Shown here piece after piece: positions 12,501-26,100 of a stretch of 64,000 bases of DNA. The position numbers were made by a program, and so were the translations under genes. The notes below the pieces were generated by a model, which was given only the letters and a program-made list of their open reading frames with translations, did not search any database and was not told the origin of the DNA. The first letter of the stretch is position 1. The number at the start of each line of letters is the position of its first letter. This stretch comes from Camarhynchus parvulus (Eukaryota > Chordata > Aves > Passeriformes > Thraupidae), in the NCBI RefSeq assembly GCF_901933205.1, contig NC_044584.1:12131001-12195000 (forward strand), written 5' to 3'.

Positions 12501-15500
12501 TAAATGAAAGGAATTTAGCATCACTTTAGCATCACTGTTAGCCACAAGGAGATGGAGAATGTACAGATCAGAACCACATCTCTGCATTATAAAAAGGAAC
12601 AAAAGGTGAGTCTGTACAATCACTTCATAAAGAAAAAGCATAAAATGTTGCAATACCTGTAAACAGAAATGTGAACCAAATAGGAATGGAAAACTATTAC
12701 AGACTCCTGGGTTTGTATATAGCCCATACTTTGTATTGTTCTGTTTCCTGTAGTCAAGTCCTCTCCTCCTGATGGGTAAACTGTGCAAACTGGAACCATC
12801 CAGGCTGGTTTATTTTATTTTGTTTTATTATCATCACTGCTGTTAAGACCCAAGAATTGAATGGGAGAGAAAAATGTATCATTTGGCATTCCTGAAAGGA
12901 TCTGTTGGCGCCTCATCTTGGAGCTCTCTGGCTGTTCTGCTCTCTGGGCCAGGGGCTGGAATGGCTGAGGGCTGTTAGGGATGTTCCTTTTGCTGAGTGC
13001 CTGAATGGATTCAGCCTAAAGCCTGTGATAAAAAGCTTGTGCAGTGCAGTGTGAGAGTTCAGCTGTCACAGAGCTGGGCTGTGGACTGGGCTGCTCTGCA
13101 GGGCTGTGCCTGCAGCCAGGGCCAGCTCCTGGCCCCCAGGGATGGGACACAGCCTGGGAATCCCAGCAGGGCTGCTGGAGGCTGCCAGAGCTTCCCACAG
13201 CACACATCAGTCAGTCCCAGAGCTGCACCACAGCCAAGCTGCCAAACTCCAGGGGACAGGGAGAGGCTGAGGAGCCCCTGTGGTTGCTCAGGTCCTTACT
13301 CTGCCCCAGGCTCTCAGGAGTCCTGCAGGTTAGCAGAGGAAAGGTGCACCAGCTCTGCAAATCACTGCCCAGGACTAGGAACCCCAAGTCTCTTCCCTGT
13401 AATATGTTTTTGAGGTGCTCTAGCTGACCTATGGGTGGACACAGCACAGTTTTAGAGCCTGTCTCCTTTGCTCTCAGGGATTCACTTCCTGACTCAAAAT
13501 CAGAGTAGGCAATTCCACATCCCAAGAGCTGAACAGGCTGGGATTCGGAGCCTGGGAACTCAGAATGATGGTGAGAGAGAAACTTTATCTTGCTTAGCAG
13601 GGCTCTTGGATCCATGGAGGAAAGAGTAGCAAAGAGCTCCACAGAGAGGGTAAGGTGAGAGGGGGACTGGGGAAAATTGACTGAGAAAGGAAACTTGAGT
13701 AGCAAAATGAAGGGAACAAGAGACAATAAACTTACCTGGGGGAGCAGAGCAGAGGTGAAGCATCTTCCCTCCTTCTCCCCTGACATTCCAAGCTGACAAG
13801 TGTTTAGTGTTATAAAGAGGAGCATTCTAAAGCACACAGGGAGACTCAGGTGCACAACTCCCACTCATTTTCATTTACTGGAAATTTGGGAGCTGCTGCT
13901 GTGGATTGTACAGGGTCTCCCACCATCTGATCAGAAATAACACCTATGACTTCATCCCAAGCCTGCTGAAAGCAAGAGTCTCCCCCACAAATTTCAGTGT
14001 GTCTTCTAGTGAGCTTTAATAGGATGTCAGTGTGCTGTGGCAAATTACTCAAATGAAGCTGTCAGTCAGAGCATCAGTCTGTATTTCATGAGCTGGGAGA
14101 TACACATCACCCAGAAAGTCTGAAAGCACAGTTGGCTGAATTAGCTTCTGCTGTATAATTATGTTAAACCTGTTGATCAATATTGTGTGCATTTTTAATA
14201 CCTTCATATTGAGGCTTCTGATCTCTCTCTATTAATGCTGATAATAGTTCTGCTTCTCTCTGCAATCAAAGAGCTTAAGCTTGAGGTTTCTTCCTTCTTG
14301 CCTCTTTCTCCCACAGTTAATTACTCCTTTAGCTCAGTAAAGCAAATGGGGATTCTATTATTTTATTATTTTACTAACTTTGAAAGAAAAGAAAGTAAAA
14401 ATGTCCACACCAGGAGATGGGCTGAAGGAGAGTGAGCCCATGAGGACTCTATTAGTGCAGTCCACAATAATAAGCCTTCATAAATCCTTGAAATATTGAA
14501 GGCTAAAAGAGCAGCATTTCACCAATAAGAGCTCATTATTTACCTGCATTAAAAAAGGAATTAGGCAGTATGATCCTGTGTTCACCCTTCCCCAGAACTT
14601 GGCTCCAGTTTTCTATTTCCTCTGCCTTCCCCTCTGCATTTGCTGTTTGATCTCAGCTGTTTCAGCACCATCACACTGGCTCCAGCTCTACAGCTGGACA
14701 CACAGCACAGCTGCTCCTCAGGAAACACTTGAAGGTTCTTTGGGGATCTCTGAGTCTACCTGCCTGCCATGCCACCCTTTTAGAGGTTAGAGGATTTTCA
14801 AGGCTATAAATCACGTTCCTCAGAATTCAATTTGAAGACTAATGTATTTGAGATCTCAAAATGATGTTGAATTCTGTTATGTGCAAGTCAAACTTGAAGA
14901 TGCCAACAGCCAAGGACCTCAGGAGCCATTTAAGTAGCTTTCATGGTCCATCTAAAGATATAAAAAGCAAATTAATGGATAAAGAGAGAGGTGGGACTCT
15001 TCTATAGATTCTGGTTTATTGAGTCGTTGATTTCAGTGCCTATAACAGAGTGCAGATCACATCTCCACCTCACAACCTTGGTGTCATTGCTGTGGTGCAA
15101 CCCATGCACCTCAGTGTGAACTGCATTTCACAGAGGATTTTAGCTGAAGGTCTGATTTGACCCTCGGTGTATTTTATGAAGACCTTTAGTTACCACAGGG
15201 GTTATTTTTTACCAAGTACTGTGCAGGGAGCCCCCTGCATCACTTAAACCCCATCAGTGTCAAATGGAGCAGAGGGTGGCTGGAGGATCAGAGCTGTGCT
15301 TGGCATAACAAACCACCAGCAATGTCAAAGTGTGCAAAATGTGCAAAACCTACAGCTGCTCTCCAGAAAAGGCAGCTTAAAATTCCCCCTCTCCTCTAGG
15401 ACTCCCATGAACTGCACAATTTATCACATTCATGCAAATGCCAGGCTAACTTTCCTAATGAATGCAAATCCTAATAATCCAATATATGTCAGAATATAGC

Positions 15501-17090
15501 CACAGACTCATAATCTTCTCTGTCTGCTGCTTGATTCATTCCATTCAGACCCTAATTTGTAGTAAATCTTGTATTTGGAGGGGCTGCTGTGGCTCATACC
15601 ATTTGTGTCAAGGCCAAGCTGGTAACAGGACTTCTATCTGCTGATGAAATGTTGCAATCAAACCCCTGTATGTAATGGATTTTTCAGTAAAAAGTGGCAC
15701 AGGTGATTGATTATCTCAGCTGCTTTCAGTAGGATTGGAGTCCTAAGTTCCCTTTCAAAACATTCACCAGAATGTACAATTTCTTTTCTGTGAAAAATTT
15801 CAGCCAAATAGTTTGAAAAGATTGAAAATTAAAGATTATTTTCCTAATAGAACAAAAATGTTTAAAAATAGATTAGTAAATGGCACTATTTACCATTCAA
15901 GGAAAATTTTATTTTCTATTAAATGCAATTAAAGTTATTCTTAAGTTAATTTAGTATAGAGATTCTGTTGCCTGAAGCACCACGTTCCCTGGTAGTGTCA
16001 CACTTGTTGCACTTGGTGACCTTGAATTAAGCATATCAGTTCAGTTCAACTGCAGGTCACCACCACATTAGCTTCAGGTGAAATTACTTACTTTGATTTT
16101 CCAAAGCAAGATTCTCTCTCTGTTGAAAATGTTTATTTTCTGAAAAGCTGTTGATTCAATGGAAATGAATTGTTTAGTCAAAAACCAAGTGCCAAGAGAT
16201 GAACAGGAGCAGCTTTACTGGCCCATTGTGCCAGCACCACAGCAAAGGCAATGCTCTGATCCCAGGGTGGGCACTGCCAAGCTGCCTTTAAATAAAGCTC
16301 TTTGGATGCTGGGCACAGTGAAATTGCAGCAGCACAGGTTTGGAGTCCTGCTGAGAAGCAAAGCAAACTGCTCCATGCTGAGAAGTGACTCAGCAGTGTG
16401 GGCATAATCCATCTTGTGAGGCTGAATGTGAAAATGGGAAATGACCTGAGCTGCAGCAGGCTCGGTGCTCTGGTGGTGTTTGCCTTCACTGGAGGCACAT
16501 TTCCTCCTGGAATGCTTGCACCTACCCTAAACACCTCCTGGAGGGAGGTCCCTGACACAGCTCCCACCAGTCAAAAGGGTAAAAGTAAAACTGGAATGTT
16601 CTCTTTCTCCACAGAGGGTTTTAATCACTTAGGGGATAAAGTGATGCTGCATTATTGAAGCAAATAGCCTAAAGCACCTAATGCATAATATAGCAACTTG
16701 CTGAAATCTTATAAATTTCAGGGTGAATCATGACTGATGAGAAATGAATCAGGATTTGCATTTCACACAGTGACTCATCCTCTGCTAAAATAGTGACAGC
16801 ACCTAAAACAAACCAGTAAGGATTATGTCAAGGCACACAATACTGGTTCATTTAGGCAAGTACTTACAATATGTTTGGGCTTTTAACATCAGGAATATAA
16901 AAGTTTATTTTAAAAATTATTCTCTGAAGGTGACTGAGAAGGAAAATATGATTTTGGAGATGTGCAGAAAAGTAATCACTTTCAAGCTGAAAACAGAATT
17001 TATTTTCTTGAACAATGGTTATTGAATTTCTTTTTCTAAACAAAATTCTCCTGTGAGATGAAAAAACCACTATTGGTAACACACTTGTGG
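9571..17090. other. Noncoding DNA with possible conserved regulatory stretches
   Basis: No gene is supported. Three stretches (about 10010-10130, 10165-10400 and 11041-11220) are dense in TAAT/ATTA homeodomain cores and look like unique enhancer-type DNA rather than repeats. The longest ordinary frame, minus strand 13211-13864 (217 codons), has no recognisable domain. Within it the minus strand carries a perfect splice-donor-like CAG|GTAAGT ending near 13730, which could belong to an unannotated noncoding transcript. A GC-richer patch lies at 13040-13350. A GA dinucleotide run occurs near 11481-11494. Confidence 0.5.
10165..10400. promoter_or_regulatory. Candidate distal enhancer (unverified)
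   Basis: Unique AT-rich sequence containing repeated ATTA/TAAT cores, a CATTAATGG site, a GATTCACATTAGTGTC segment and balanced composition without simple repeats. This texture is typical of conserved noncoding elements near developmental genes. No alignment was possible, so this is inference only. Confidence 0.2.
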
Positions 17091-17159
17091 CATAAAAATA
17101 CTTCACCTAAAATATATTGACATAAAAATACTCTACTTAAGGTGTATTGATATAAAAAT
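17091..17159. repeat. 30 bp tandem repeat, 2.3 copies
   Basis: Two diverged 30 bp units, 17091-17120 and 17121-17150, both start with ATAAAAATACT after a CA and end with TATTGA. A partial third unit ends at 17159. The arrangement is a small local tandem duplication in AT-rich DNA. Confidence 0.85.
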
Positions 17160-19052
17160 TGTATTAAATTTTTCCACATTTCAGGACTCCTCATTTTCTA
17201 AATCTGCTGCCAAGGTTTTTGGAGTTCAGATATGTTTGGCTCTAACAAGAGAGCTTCACAAAACAAACCTCTAACTTCCTTGCCATCTGAGATAATTCAC
17301 TTTTTTAGATTCTAGAAAACAAATTGTGCATCAGGTTCATGTACATTCAAGCTGTCAGGAATTCCAAAATGGTTGGGTTTTTTCCCCAAACTCTTTGTTA
17401 TGGCAGTAGTGCAGTAGAGGTTGTTCCTGTCCCAGTGCTGCTGCTCCTCAGGATCCCAGCCCAAGGCAGTGCAGGGTTCCACCCAGGGCAGGCAGGAGCC
17501 AGGTGTGCCTGTGCAGGAGGGAAGTGTTAGGAGAATTAATCCACAAACACCAGAGGTTTATGTCCAAAAGGGAGACAGAGGAGTCCTTTTACTTTATTTG
17601 AATAAAGGGAGAGGCCATGGGGCATTCCCCTGGGATCTTTATCCCAATTTCCCAGGCACATTTCCCTCCTCTCTTTCCCCATTGGCTGAAGAGAGGTACA
17701 GGCTTCCCAAATTCCCTGATACTAAAGATTCCCCTTGAATGCATAACCCTCCCTTTTAATTTTTCATTCTTATGGAATTCAGGGGTTTTTCTTCTCCATT
17801 GTTTCTTTCATCTCTCAATGTCTAATTTCATTTACCAGCAAACCTAAAGTTTATTTGTAGAAGCAAATATCTTTTTCCATTCATCAGTCAGTGGAACCCT
17901 TCCCATTGTTTCTTTTCTCTCCCAGGGCTGGTTTTATCTACCAGCAGACCCACAGCTTGTTTGGAAAGACAAATCCACAGTTCCTCTCAGAAGCAATGCT
18001 CCAGGCCAGGGCTCTGGGTTTGTTCATTTTACCCCAGGGGCCAAATGGGCCCTCCAAAGATGCCTCTCCTACAGGAGAGATGATCAATTATTGTTACTCT
18101 GATACCCAGCTATCAGTGCTCCATAGCTGTCAGCCCATTTAGCTGTTGGTGGTTGCACACTGCTGCCTTATGAGTTCTGATATGTTTTTTAATGGTAAGT
18201 AGGTTAATCCCTCTTCCTGGCTGAAAAACATGAAGCTAGATGCAAAAGTCCCCAAAGCAAGAAGACTTACTTGGAAAAAATTACAGAAGTGTAAATCAAG
18301 AAAGCAATATTGAACTTTAGAAGACAGCATACAATAATATGACACTTTATTCTGCTGCTGCCTGAGGTTTATATATACTACTGTCACTTTCTTGCTGTTC
18401 TCCACCAGTAGTAATTTTCTTTCAATCTAAATTTCATTTCCCAAGGGTTTGCTGAGGTTAAAAGTGCTAGAAAACCAATGACTATTCACTTGCCAAAGGA
18501 CAATAAATTAAATTAACCACTGTTGGTAGCCAAGTCAGGTCTGAACTATTTCTATGTAAATAGGTGCAAACCCCTGATGGCATAGTGCATGATTATTAGC
18601 AGCTCATTGCAGACTCCATATTGAAAATTAAATACACTGGAAAAGCAATGTGTTTCCTTTAAATTCTGCCTGCAAGGAAAACTTCTGAATTTCTGTTTTC
18701 ATGGTAGCTTGTTATTACTGGCCTTACTATGCATTAGAAACCTAATTATTCAAGGTCAAACTTAATGGGATCTTTTACTAACTTGTTTTATTTTAATTAT
18801 CTTAATAATCATAACCACATAACCATAGTAGTGATTTCCAATTGATGGGGTAATTTTAATAAGGGTCACATTGCTCTGCTGTTGTCCAGGAAATGACTGC
18901 TACTGTAAATGGCATTTAGTGACCACATTGGTGTGCTGAGATCAAACCTCTCAGTGACCCTTCCCCACATCCAATTTGGTGGCCAGGTAATAACAATTCA
19001 TCTGTCAGTACCATGTTTCTGTGGCACTTCTTTTTCTCACAAGATCCCTGGG
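17160..19052. other. Noncoding DNA, one possible regulatory stretch
   Basis: No gene is recognised. About 18481-18790 is a unique, AT-rich stretch with several ATTA cores and a TGCATGATTATTAGCAGC segment, which resembles a conserved noncoding element. The rest is featureless single-copy DNA. Confidence 0.5.
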
Positions 19053-19259
19053 ATTTTAGGTATGGTATAACCTAAAATATACCATTATTATGGTATATTT
19101 ATATATAAATATATTAATATAAAATATATTTTATATAAATCTATATTTTATATATAAATCTATATTTATAGGACTGTTTCTTTATATATTTATGTATTTT
19201 CTATTCATATGTTTTATAAATATAAAAATATATTTATATAAAGTATAAATATAAATTTG
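19053..19259. repeat. AT-rich tract with two overlapping perfect hairpins
   Basis: Positions 19053-19061 (ATTTTAGGT) pair exactly with 19070-19078, leaving an 8-base loop. Positions 19075-19085 (AAATATACCAT) pair exactly with 19090-19100, leaving a 4-base loop. The first loop, ATGGTATA, is itself complementary to 19078-19085, so the two structures are mutually exclusive. A TATA/TTTATA-rich low-complexity run continues to about 19259. It is probably an AT microsatellite of cruciform-forming type. Confidence 0.85.
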
Positions 19260-22200
19260 TTCTCTCTGGGATCTCTAGGATGACAGCTGGAGTTGTACCA
19301 CCCCAAGCTCAGCAGCATCATCACGGAGAACATTTCATTAATAACAAAGATCCAGCCAAAGTTGTGTTTGATAGCACATTTATATTTAGTTATATTTACT
19401 GGTCCTTCATCAGATTCACTTCCTTCTTCTTGAGGTCTAAGAAAAGACTTGAAAAGAATGAATCAGCCCTTCTGGATATCAGGAATAAATGCTGTAAGGG
19501 ATGTGAAGTGCCAGTCCCACTGTCATTCAGGCAGTCTGGTGCAACAGAGTTAAAATATTATGAGCCCCCAGTTCTGCATTTCCAGTGCTGGCTGCACAGG
19601 AAGAGCCACACCACCAATGCATGGTCAGAGTGGAGCTGTGGCACTCAGGGACACAGCTTGGTGCTGAGTTAACAGAGTTAAATGCATCCATCCATGGGTA
19701 ATGAACTTGTTTCTGTAATCATCCACACTCCAAGGCAGATGGGAAAAGTTAACTTCCATAAATAATTGAGACATTGGATTTTAAATTCAGGGAACTAGTC
19801 CTGAAAGAGCAAACCAGAAACATCTCATCAGAAGCTAATAAGGATTAAACAACCAATTTCTATCAGTAAATGTTCCTAACTGTGCAATTCCTCCATTCTG
19901 GAGATGGAGCACTGATGCTGCAAACATGTCTCCAATTATCCATGTGTGTGTTGGCTCTGGTCACACTCCTGTGAGCTGACAGACTTCCCCTTCTCTGTGC
20001 TGTGCTGGGGCTCACCAAGAGGTAATGACTTCAGCATCAAATATCAAAATACACTGGAAGAAGTTTAGAGACAAAACCATAAGTTTAACTGCAGGAAGGC
20101 TGGTGGAACACAGATCTGACCGCAGACCTTCCGCCCCTGGAAAGGTGTGTAAAGGAGGCCTGACCAGCAGCTACAGTGTTAACCTGCTATCAAGTCCTCC
20201 ATTTCTCTTAATAAACACAAGATCCTGTCATCATTTTCTTTTCACGTGTTGGCATTTCAAATGTGTTGCTTACAAAGGTCGTCTATGTTTGGGGAAAAAC
20301 AGTTTAATTGATTTTATTATTGCAGGCAAATAGAATAACCACTCACACCTTTGTTTGCAGATAAAAAACAAAATTAATGGTTGCATACAGCTGAATTAAG
20401 CACTTAAAGTTCAGTCTCTACAAAATGCTGACAGTGTAAGCTTAGATCAATACCAAAACAATTTACACTTTAGGAGCGCTGGCTCTGGCTATTAACTAGT
20501 AATTATGCTAAGTTTAGTGTTAAATTGCTTTAACTGTTTCCAAGGTGTAACTGAATTATGGCAAAACTTGTTAACACTGTCAGAGTGGGAGCTCTCAGCA
20601 CAGTCCCGAGCACATAAACCTTGCACAGTCCCAGCTTTGCCTGTCCCAGCTGTTCACTCCATTGAACCCTCCTCTCCCCTGACCCCTGCTCTGCTGCAAA
20701 CTCCTACACTGCAGGTTCTGGGTCTGCTGCTCACTGCAAGTTACTCAGCAGGGTGAAGAAACTTCTCCTGGGTGAGAAACTGCAGCCAACACCAGCCCTG
20801 CTTAGCCCCATAGTGGCCCTGAGGCAGTACAGGAGCTGCCAAATGTTTCCAATATTTTCACAAGTTGTAGGGAATTGCAACTAAACTTCTGACTTCATCT
20901 CCAGACTAGAATCATGATCCATACCAGAAAACAAAGTCTAGAGCTTGGCTTTGGCCTCCTGCAGGAAAAAAAAAAGTTTTTCCTCAGTTAGCAGATGAAG
21001 TTCCTAATTAGTAACATAAAGATACAAACACTGCAAGTTACTTATAAGCAAAAGCAAGGTTTAAAACCCCTTCACATTAAGTTCCCTTTGTGTCCTGCAT
21101 TTATCCCACAACAGCTGCTGAAATTAATCTTTGTCATGGAAGGACCAGTTTCTCCTTCACATATTACCCATGTGATGATGAAAAATGCAAAAATAAGTTA
21201 TTGCCAAAGACAGCAATAACAGCCTCACACAGCAGTGTGTGAGGAAATCTCTAGTTAATCAAGTTGGACCAGCAAGACCAGGAAAGGAGAACTAAATGCC
21301 CACCCCAGAGCATACCCTCTGTCCCCTGTGCCTGGCTTTAACAAAAATACATTGTCACACTAATCCTGAAAGTAACTGAGGAGTTTGTTTTAATAATATT
21401 TAAATCAATGTGTACCAAAAGCTCACCTGAGTGTGCTACAGCATGTTCACAGCATCATCTCCTCTAATTAATGACTCCTGCTGTGGGCTTTGCCTCCCTC
21501 TGCTTTCCACAACACTCCAACTCAAAAAGCAGCCAACACTTTATCAACAGAGCATGCACATTCAAAGTCAAAGAACAAATTAGTCTCATACTTGCTGATT
21601 ATCTCTGTAGCTATATATTTGGCTTCACTGTTTGGAAAAACCTGGCATTGCTCCCACACATGGCACTTTCCTGGCTCCACAGATTGGCTTCATCCCTGCC
21701 TTTATGCATTGATGGTGTTCTACCAAAACACTCATGAAGATGGGGAAATTTGAGTTTTGAAGGTGTGACCTTGGCCTGCTGAAGGCCTGAGCCCTCCAGA
21801 CTCCAGCAAGTTCTCAGTGCCTGGGAGTGGGACCTTTTGCCCATCACTTTCAGAATCTCAAGACACAAACAACAGAAATAATTATGAGTAAAAATGTGCT
21901 GGCATGTCTTAAAGTGAAACCATCAATTCTGATTAAATCTCTTTTTTTGCCACTGATTTTTACCTCCCCTGAAACATATGGCATTGCCTGGCTCTTGTGA
22001 AATATTTTGACTGACAATGCAGAAGCCAGAGAAATAAGAAAATTGTGTCTCGCCCAGGACTTCTGAAGTCATTCAGTCTGAGGAAAATTTTAGTTATAAC
22101 CTTCTGATAATTGTAATACACGCTTGCCAAGCAGAAATGTCTCAGACATTCAAAAAAAAGAAAAAAGAAAAGCAAATACACTGTCAAATATGTCAATTTC

Positions 22201-22494
22201 TTGAGCTGTTTTTTTTCCAGAAACGTGATCAGAAAGTGCAAAACCAAGATTGCAAAATCGATAAAATTCCCAAATCCTATCTACTAAATACTATAAATTG
22301 GACACTTACTTGGGCTTCAAAGATAAAAAAAAGAGGGTTTAGACAAGACAGATTAGCTTTGCAAACTAGAATTCTTCCTTTACATAAAATAAATTATTTG
22401 ATAAAAGATCAGGTTGTTTATGAAGCAGTAAGCACTTGCCTTCAGCATTTTCTCATCTGCTGAGTGCTGGGACAGAGGAGCAGGATGGGCAAAA
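19260..22494. other. Single-copy noncoding DNA
   Basis: I see no gene, transposon or notable repeat. Several 80-130 codon frames occur by chance and show no domains. Composition is AT-rich, with short A- and T-runs near 20968 and 22150. Confidence 0.55.
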
Positions 22495-22695
22495 GGGAAG
22501 GAGGGGAAGGGTGGGAAGGATGGGGAAGGATGGGGAAGGATGAGGAAGGATGGGGAAGGATGGGAAGGATGGGGAAGGATGGGAAGGATGGGGAGGATGA
22601 GGAAGGATGGGGAAGGATGGGGAAGGATGGGGAAGATGGGGAAGGAAGGGGAGGATGGGGAAGGAAGGGGAGGATGGGGAAGGATGGGAAGGATG
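22495..22695 (+). repeat. Purine-rich minisatellite (GGGGAAGGAT)n
   Basis: About 200 bp are composed almost entirely of G and A, with a T roughly every 6-11 bases. Units vary between GGAAGGATG and GGGGAAGGATG, with a variant GGGAAGGAAGGGGAGGATG near the 3' side. The strand asymmetry gives long false frames on both strands (Pro/Ser-rich on the minus strand). It is a polypurine-polypyrimidine tract with potential for triplex or R-loop formation. Confidence 0.95.
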
Positions 22696-23119
22696 CCATC
22701 CATCCACACAGCCCAGCCACCCCCTGAGCTGGGCTTTTGTCACCCCTGACTGCTCTGCTGGGGCTGCAAGGTCCCCACTGTGACCCTGCCCTGGTGGCAC
22801 CAGGAGGGACCCAGGGACTGGGACTCCATCCAGCAGGGGCTCAGTCTGCCTCTCTTACCCAGGGCAGACAGGCACTGCTTGTCCCACTCACACAGCACTG
22901 CTGTCTCTGAAAATTGGGATTTCCCCTTTCTGCTTCCTTTATCCATCAAGTATTTGACTAGTGAAAATCAGCATTAATTCAAAAAATGTCTTCTAGGGAG
23001 AGGAGGAAGGGGTAATATGCAGAACAACCAGCTCCCACCATTTTATCTCAGCTTCCCAAAGGCGGGGAAGGTTCTGTGATGTCCCAAACCCAGGAAACAT
23101 GTGACTGAATTACTTTTTT
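22696..23119. other. Noncoding DNA
   Basis: GC-richer, CpG-poor single-copy sequence at 22700-22880 grading into AT-rich DNA. No gene or repeat is recognised. Confidence 0.5.
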
Positions 23120-23164
23120 AAAAACAAAACAAACAAAAAAAACCAAACCAAACCAAAACAAAAA
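23120..23164 (+). repeat. A-rich simple repeat (CAAAA/CCAAA)
   Basis: The run consists of AAAAC, AAAC and CCAAA units with no other bases. It could be the remnant tail of a retrotransposed sequence, but no recognisable element precedes it. Confidence 0.8.
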
Positions 23165-26100
23165 GACATTTACAATTATATCAAGACACTTGCAAACAGA
23201 GCTTAGCCTTAAATACTGTTGGGAAAATAAAAAGTGCTTTTCAGGACTGGGGAGGGGTTTCATTGCTGACCTTTTATTTTGGAACTGGCAGTGACAAAAT
23301 CACTTTTTTGTGGCTGCAAACCTCGCTGCAAAGAGCAGACAATAGGTGAATTTTGCTTGCTTTGCTCAACAAATGTTTCTCGTGGCTGGAGAAAGTATAT
23401 TTGCCCAAGTCAGTGCTGTTCTCCTGCTTTTTATTATGCTTTTTCCTACTTTTTCTTCACATTATTTTTCATCCACCTTACCAGAGCTAAGCAGAGGCAG
23501 TCCCATCTCTCCATGGCATATAACTGCCATGTAACTTTGCACATCAAGGAAAAATCATCCCTAGGCAGAGATGCTCCATAAGGCCCCAGCATGAATAAGC
23601 CTCCATGATGGGCTGATATTTTTAGGTGACATTTAGGACCTTTCCTGCATGCTGCAGATTTATAAAATCAGCAAGGCAAGCTCAGGAGGAGGAAGATTGT
23701 GCCTGGATCCCCTAGAGGGAAAAATCTTGTGGAGACAGAATAATTCATTCACAGCTCTTTCTCACTCCCTACCGTGACAAGTTGCCAAAGTCACAAATCC
23801 CAGGGAGCTGCTGCCAAGTTGCTCTTTCTTGGGAACAATTTTCATGGTGGTTGTGGGACAAGCAGCCCCCTTTCCCTGATGCCAGCCCACCCAGCTGTTT
23901 GGAGAGAGTGCAGGATGTGCCAAGCAGGGTGCCACAGCCTGCTCTGGAGTTGTGGGACAGCCTAGGCTTCCTCCAAGCACCTCCTGGCTCTGTCCCACCA
24001 GGCTGTCACCTGCCACCTGTGACACTGGCACAGAGATTGGCCTGCTGCCAGCGTGCAGGGTGCCATGGTGTCCCTGTGCTGTCCCTGTGCTGTCCCCCTG
24101 CTGTCCCCCTGCTCCAGTGTGGCAGCAGCCTCCCTTCCCAAACACCCAGAGGGCTGCAGCATGCCACACCAGCCTGCAGCTCCTCTACAGGCTGTGCTCC
24201 AGCTCACTGCAACATGCAACAGCCACAGGAGGCACCAAACCTCTTCTGCCCACTCAGGTAGCAGCCCTTACCTGCCCCAGCCCCAGCTGTCCTTCCCAAA
24301 ATCCATCTCACCCAAGTGAGCCACTCAGCAGCATCAAATGAAACACAGCGGGGTCCATCAGCAACACCACTCCTGTAGGGAAGCAGGACTGCAGAGGGGT
24401 CTGCAAAGAAAGGCACTGGGAATGCTGGAGGTGCACTGGAGACCACCTCTCCCTCCTGGGCAGGAGTCAGCACGAGCAGCAGGAACAAACTGGAGCACCT
24501 GGAGGGCTGGCAGGGGTTAGCCAGGCTGAATTTAGGGGCCTCTCACAAAACACACATAATAAATGAAATTAATGAGTGATGTACTGCTCCTAAAGTAATT
24601 ACAAGTTACCCTCAGGGGTCAGGGTGGCTGTGCTGAGCTGATCATCTATATCTGTGCACAGTAACTGCCTAACTTAGGAAGTCAAACCCATGATCAACTC
24701 AGTTCAGAGATCAGGTAAGTCAGTTCTTGCACAGAACACGTCAAATAACCAAAACCTAATTTTATTTTTTGCTGTTGTTTAGCATAAAGGAGGTTTGACT
24801 CCAAAGGAGTAGGTTCATTATTCATCAAACACACTTAGAAAACTTTCTCAAAATAAAAGAAGTCCTGTGCCACATGTGCATTTCTCTGCTGCTTTTCCCA
24901 TGTGCTAATAGATAAGGATTGACTTTGTGAAATTGCTGCAGCAAGCTGAGAATGTTGCATGAGGAGAGAAATTCTGCCCAATGCACAGAGAATATGGATG
25001 TGTTATGTTACTTGCTGTGCATTACACAGATACACAATATTCATCTCAGTCACAGCAGCAGCCAGTAAAGCCTTCAAAGCCCAGACTGTTGTGCAAACCT
25101 GATACAAAACCCAGCAAAGCTGATGGCTCACTCCTCATGGAGCCCTGACAGCAAAAAGGGGAGGTGGACAAATGTGTGTAAATAAACAGGAGGTGAGGGA
25201 AAGCAGAGGGTACCAGAGGGCAGCAGGGGGGAAGCAAAACCAGCATCAAGAGTATAAAGAGCTCTGTGAGGATCAAGTCTCAATCATGAGCACAATACCT
25301 GTGTGGAGATGCACAGAAGGGATTAAACTGCAAAAGAGCACAAGAGCAGCACAGCTGTGTGGGAAGATACCCCAAAGGGCATGTAGGAACACTTGTAGTG
25401 ACTTTAAAACACACCTAACTCTGGGCTTTCCTTCCTCAGCCACTAAATTGCTGCTTATTGCTCTTAGTGCCCAGTACACAAGAGAGAGCAGTAAAGGCAT
25501 GAGGAGGGTAACAGCTGCATCCCATGCTTCATCAAACAGTCAATCCATTTTCCCTATGCTCCTAACTGTGCAGGCATCTGAAAAAAACCACAGCCACCTT
25601 TGTGGGAACAACCTCTTCCAAACATGTGCTGCTGCAGGGAGCCCCCTTGGCTACGCTCCACATTTCTCTTTTCTGCCACAAGAGCACTGAGCTACCAAGC
25701 CAGCAAGTCTCCCCTTTTCCCACCAGTTCCATCTGCCCACGAGCAGCACCTGAGGCGTCCCTAGCTGGCTCCTCACCTGACCTGCACCTCCTCTTTACTG
25801 CAGAGGGGATTCTGTCTCCATCTGCACTGGGATTTCTAAAGTGTATCTGCACAAGAGCTCAAAGACGGCATTATCTTGTTTTAGGAATGATGCAGCTGCC
25901 CCTCTCTTTGGCCCTGCAGCACCCCAGGTCTCCTTTGATCACTCCTTGCCCTACAGCCTGCTGAGGCTTTCAGTCTCCAAGGACCACACCAGTTTATTTT
26001 GCTTTAAGAGCATATTCTGTGAATGCAAAGATCTGCTGCATGCAAAAATGAGCTTTGTATGGGAATGGAGGTGTGGAAGAGCAGCCCTGAATAACAACAG

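Noticed and set aside
13211..13864. Minus-strand frame of 217 codons as a protein gene
   Set aside because: No recognisable domain, irregular composition and no supporting exon structure. Only the internal donor-like site was kept as a weak note.
22380..22800. Pro/Ser/His-rich frames on the minus strand
   Set aside because: Antisense translations of the purine minisatellite at 22495-22695.
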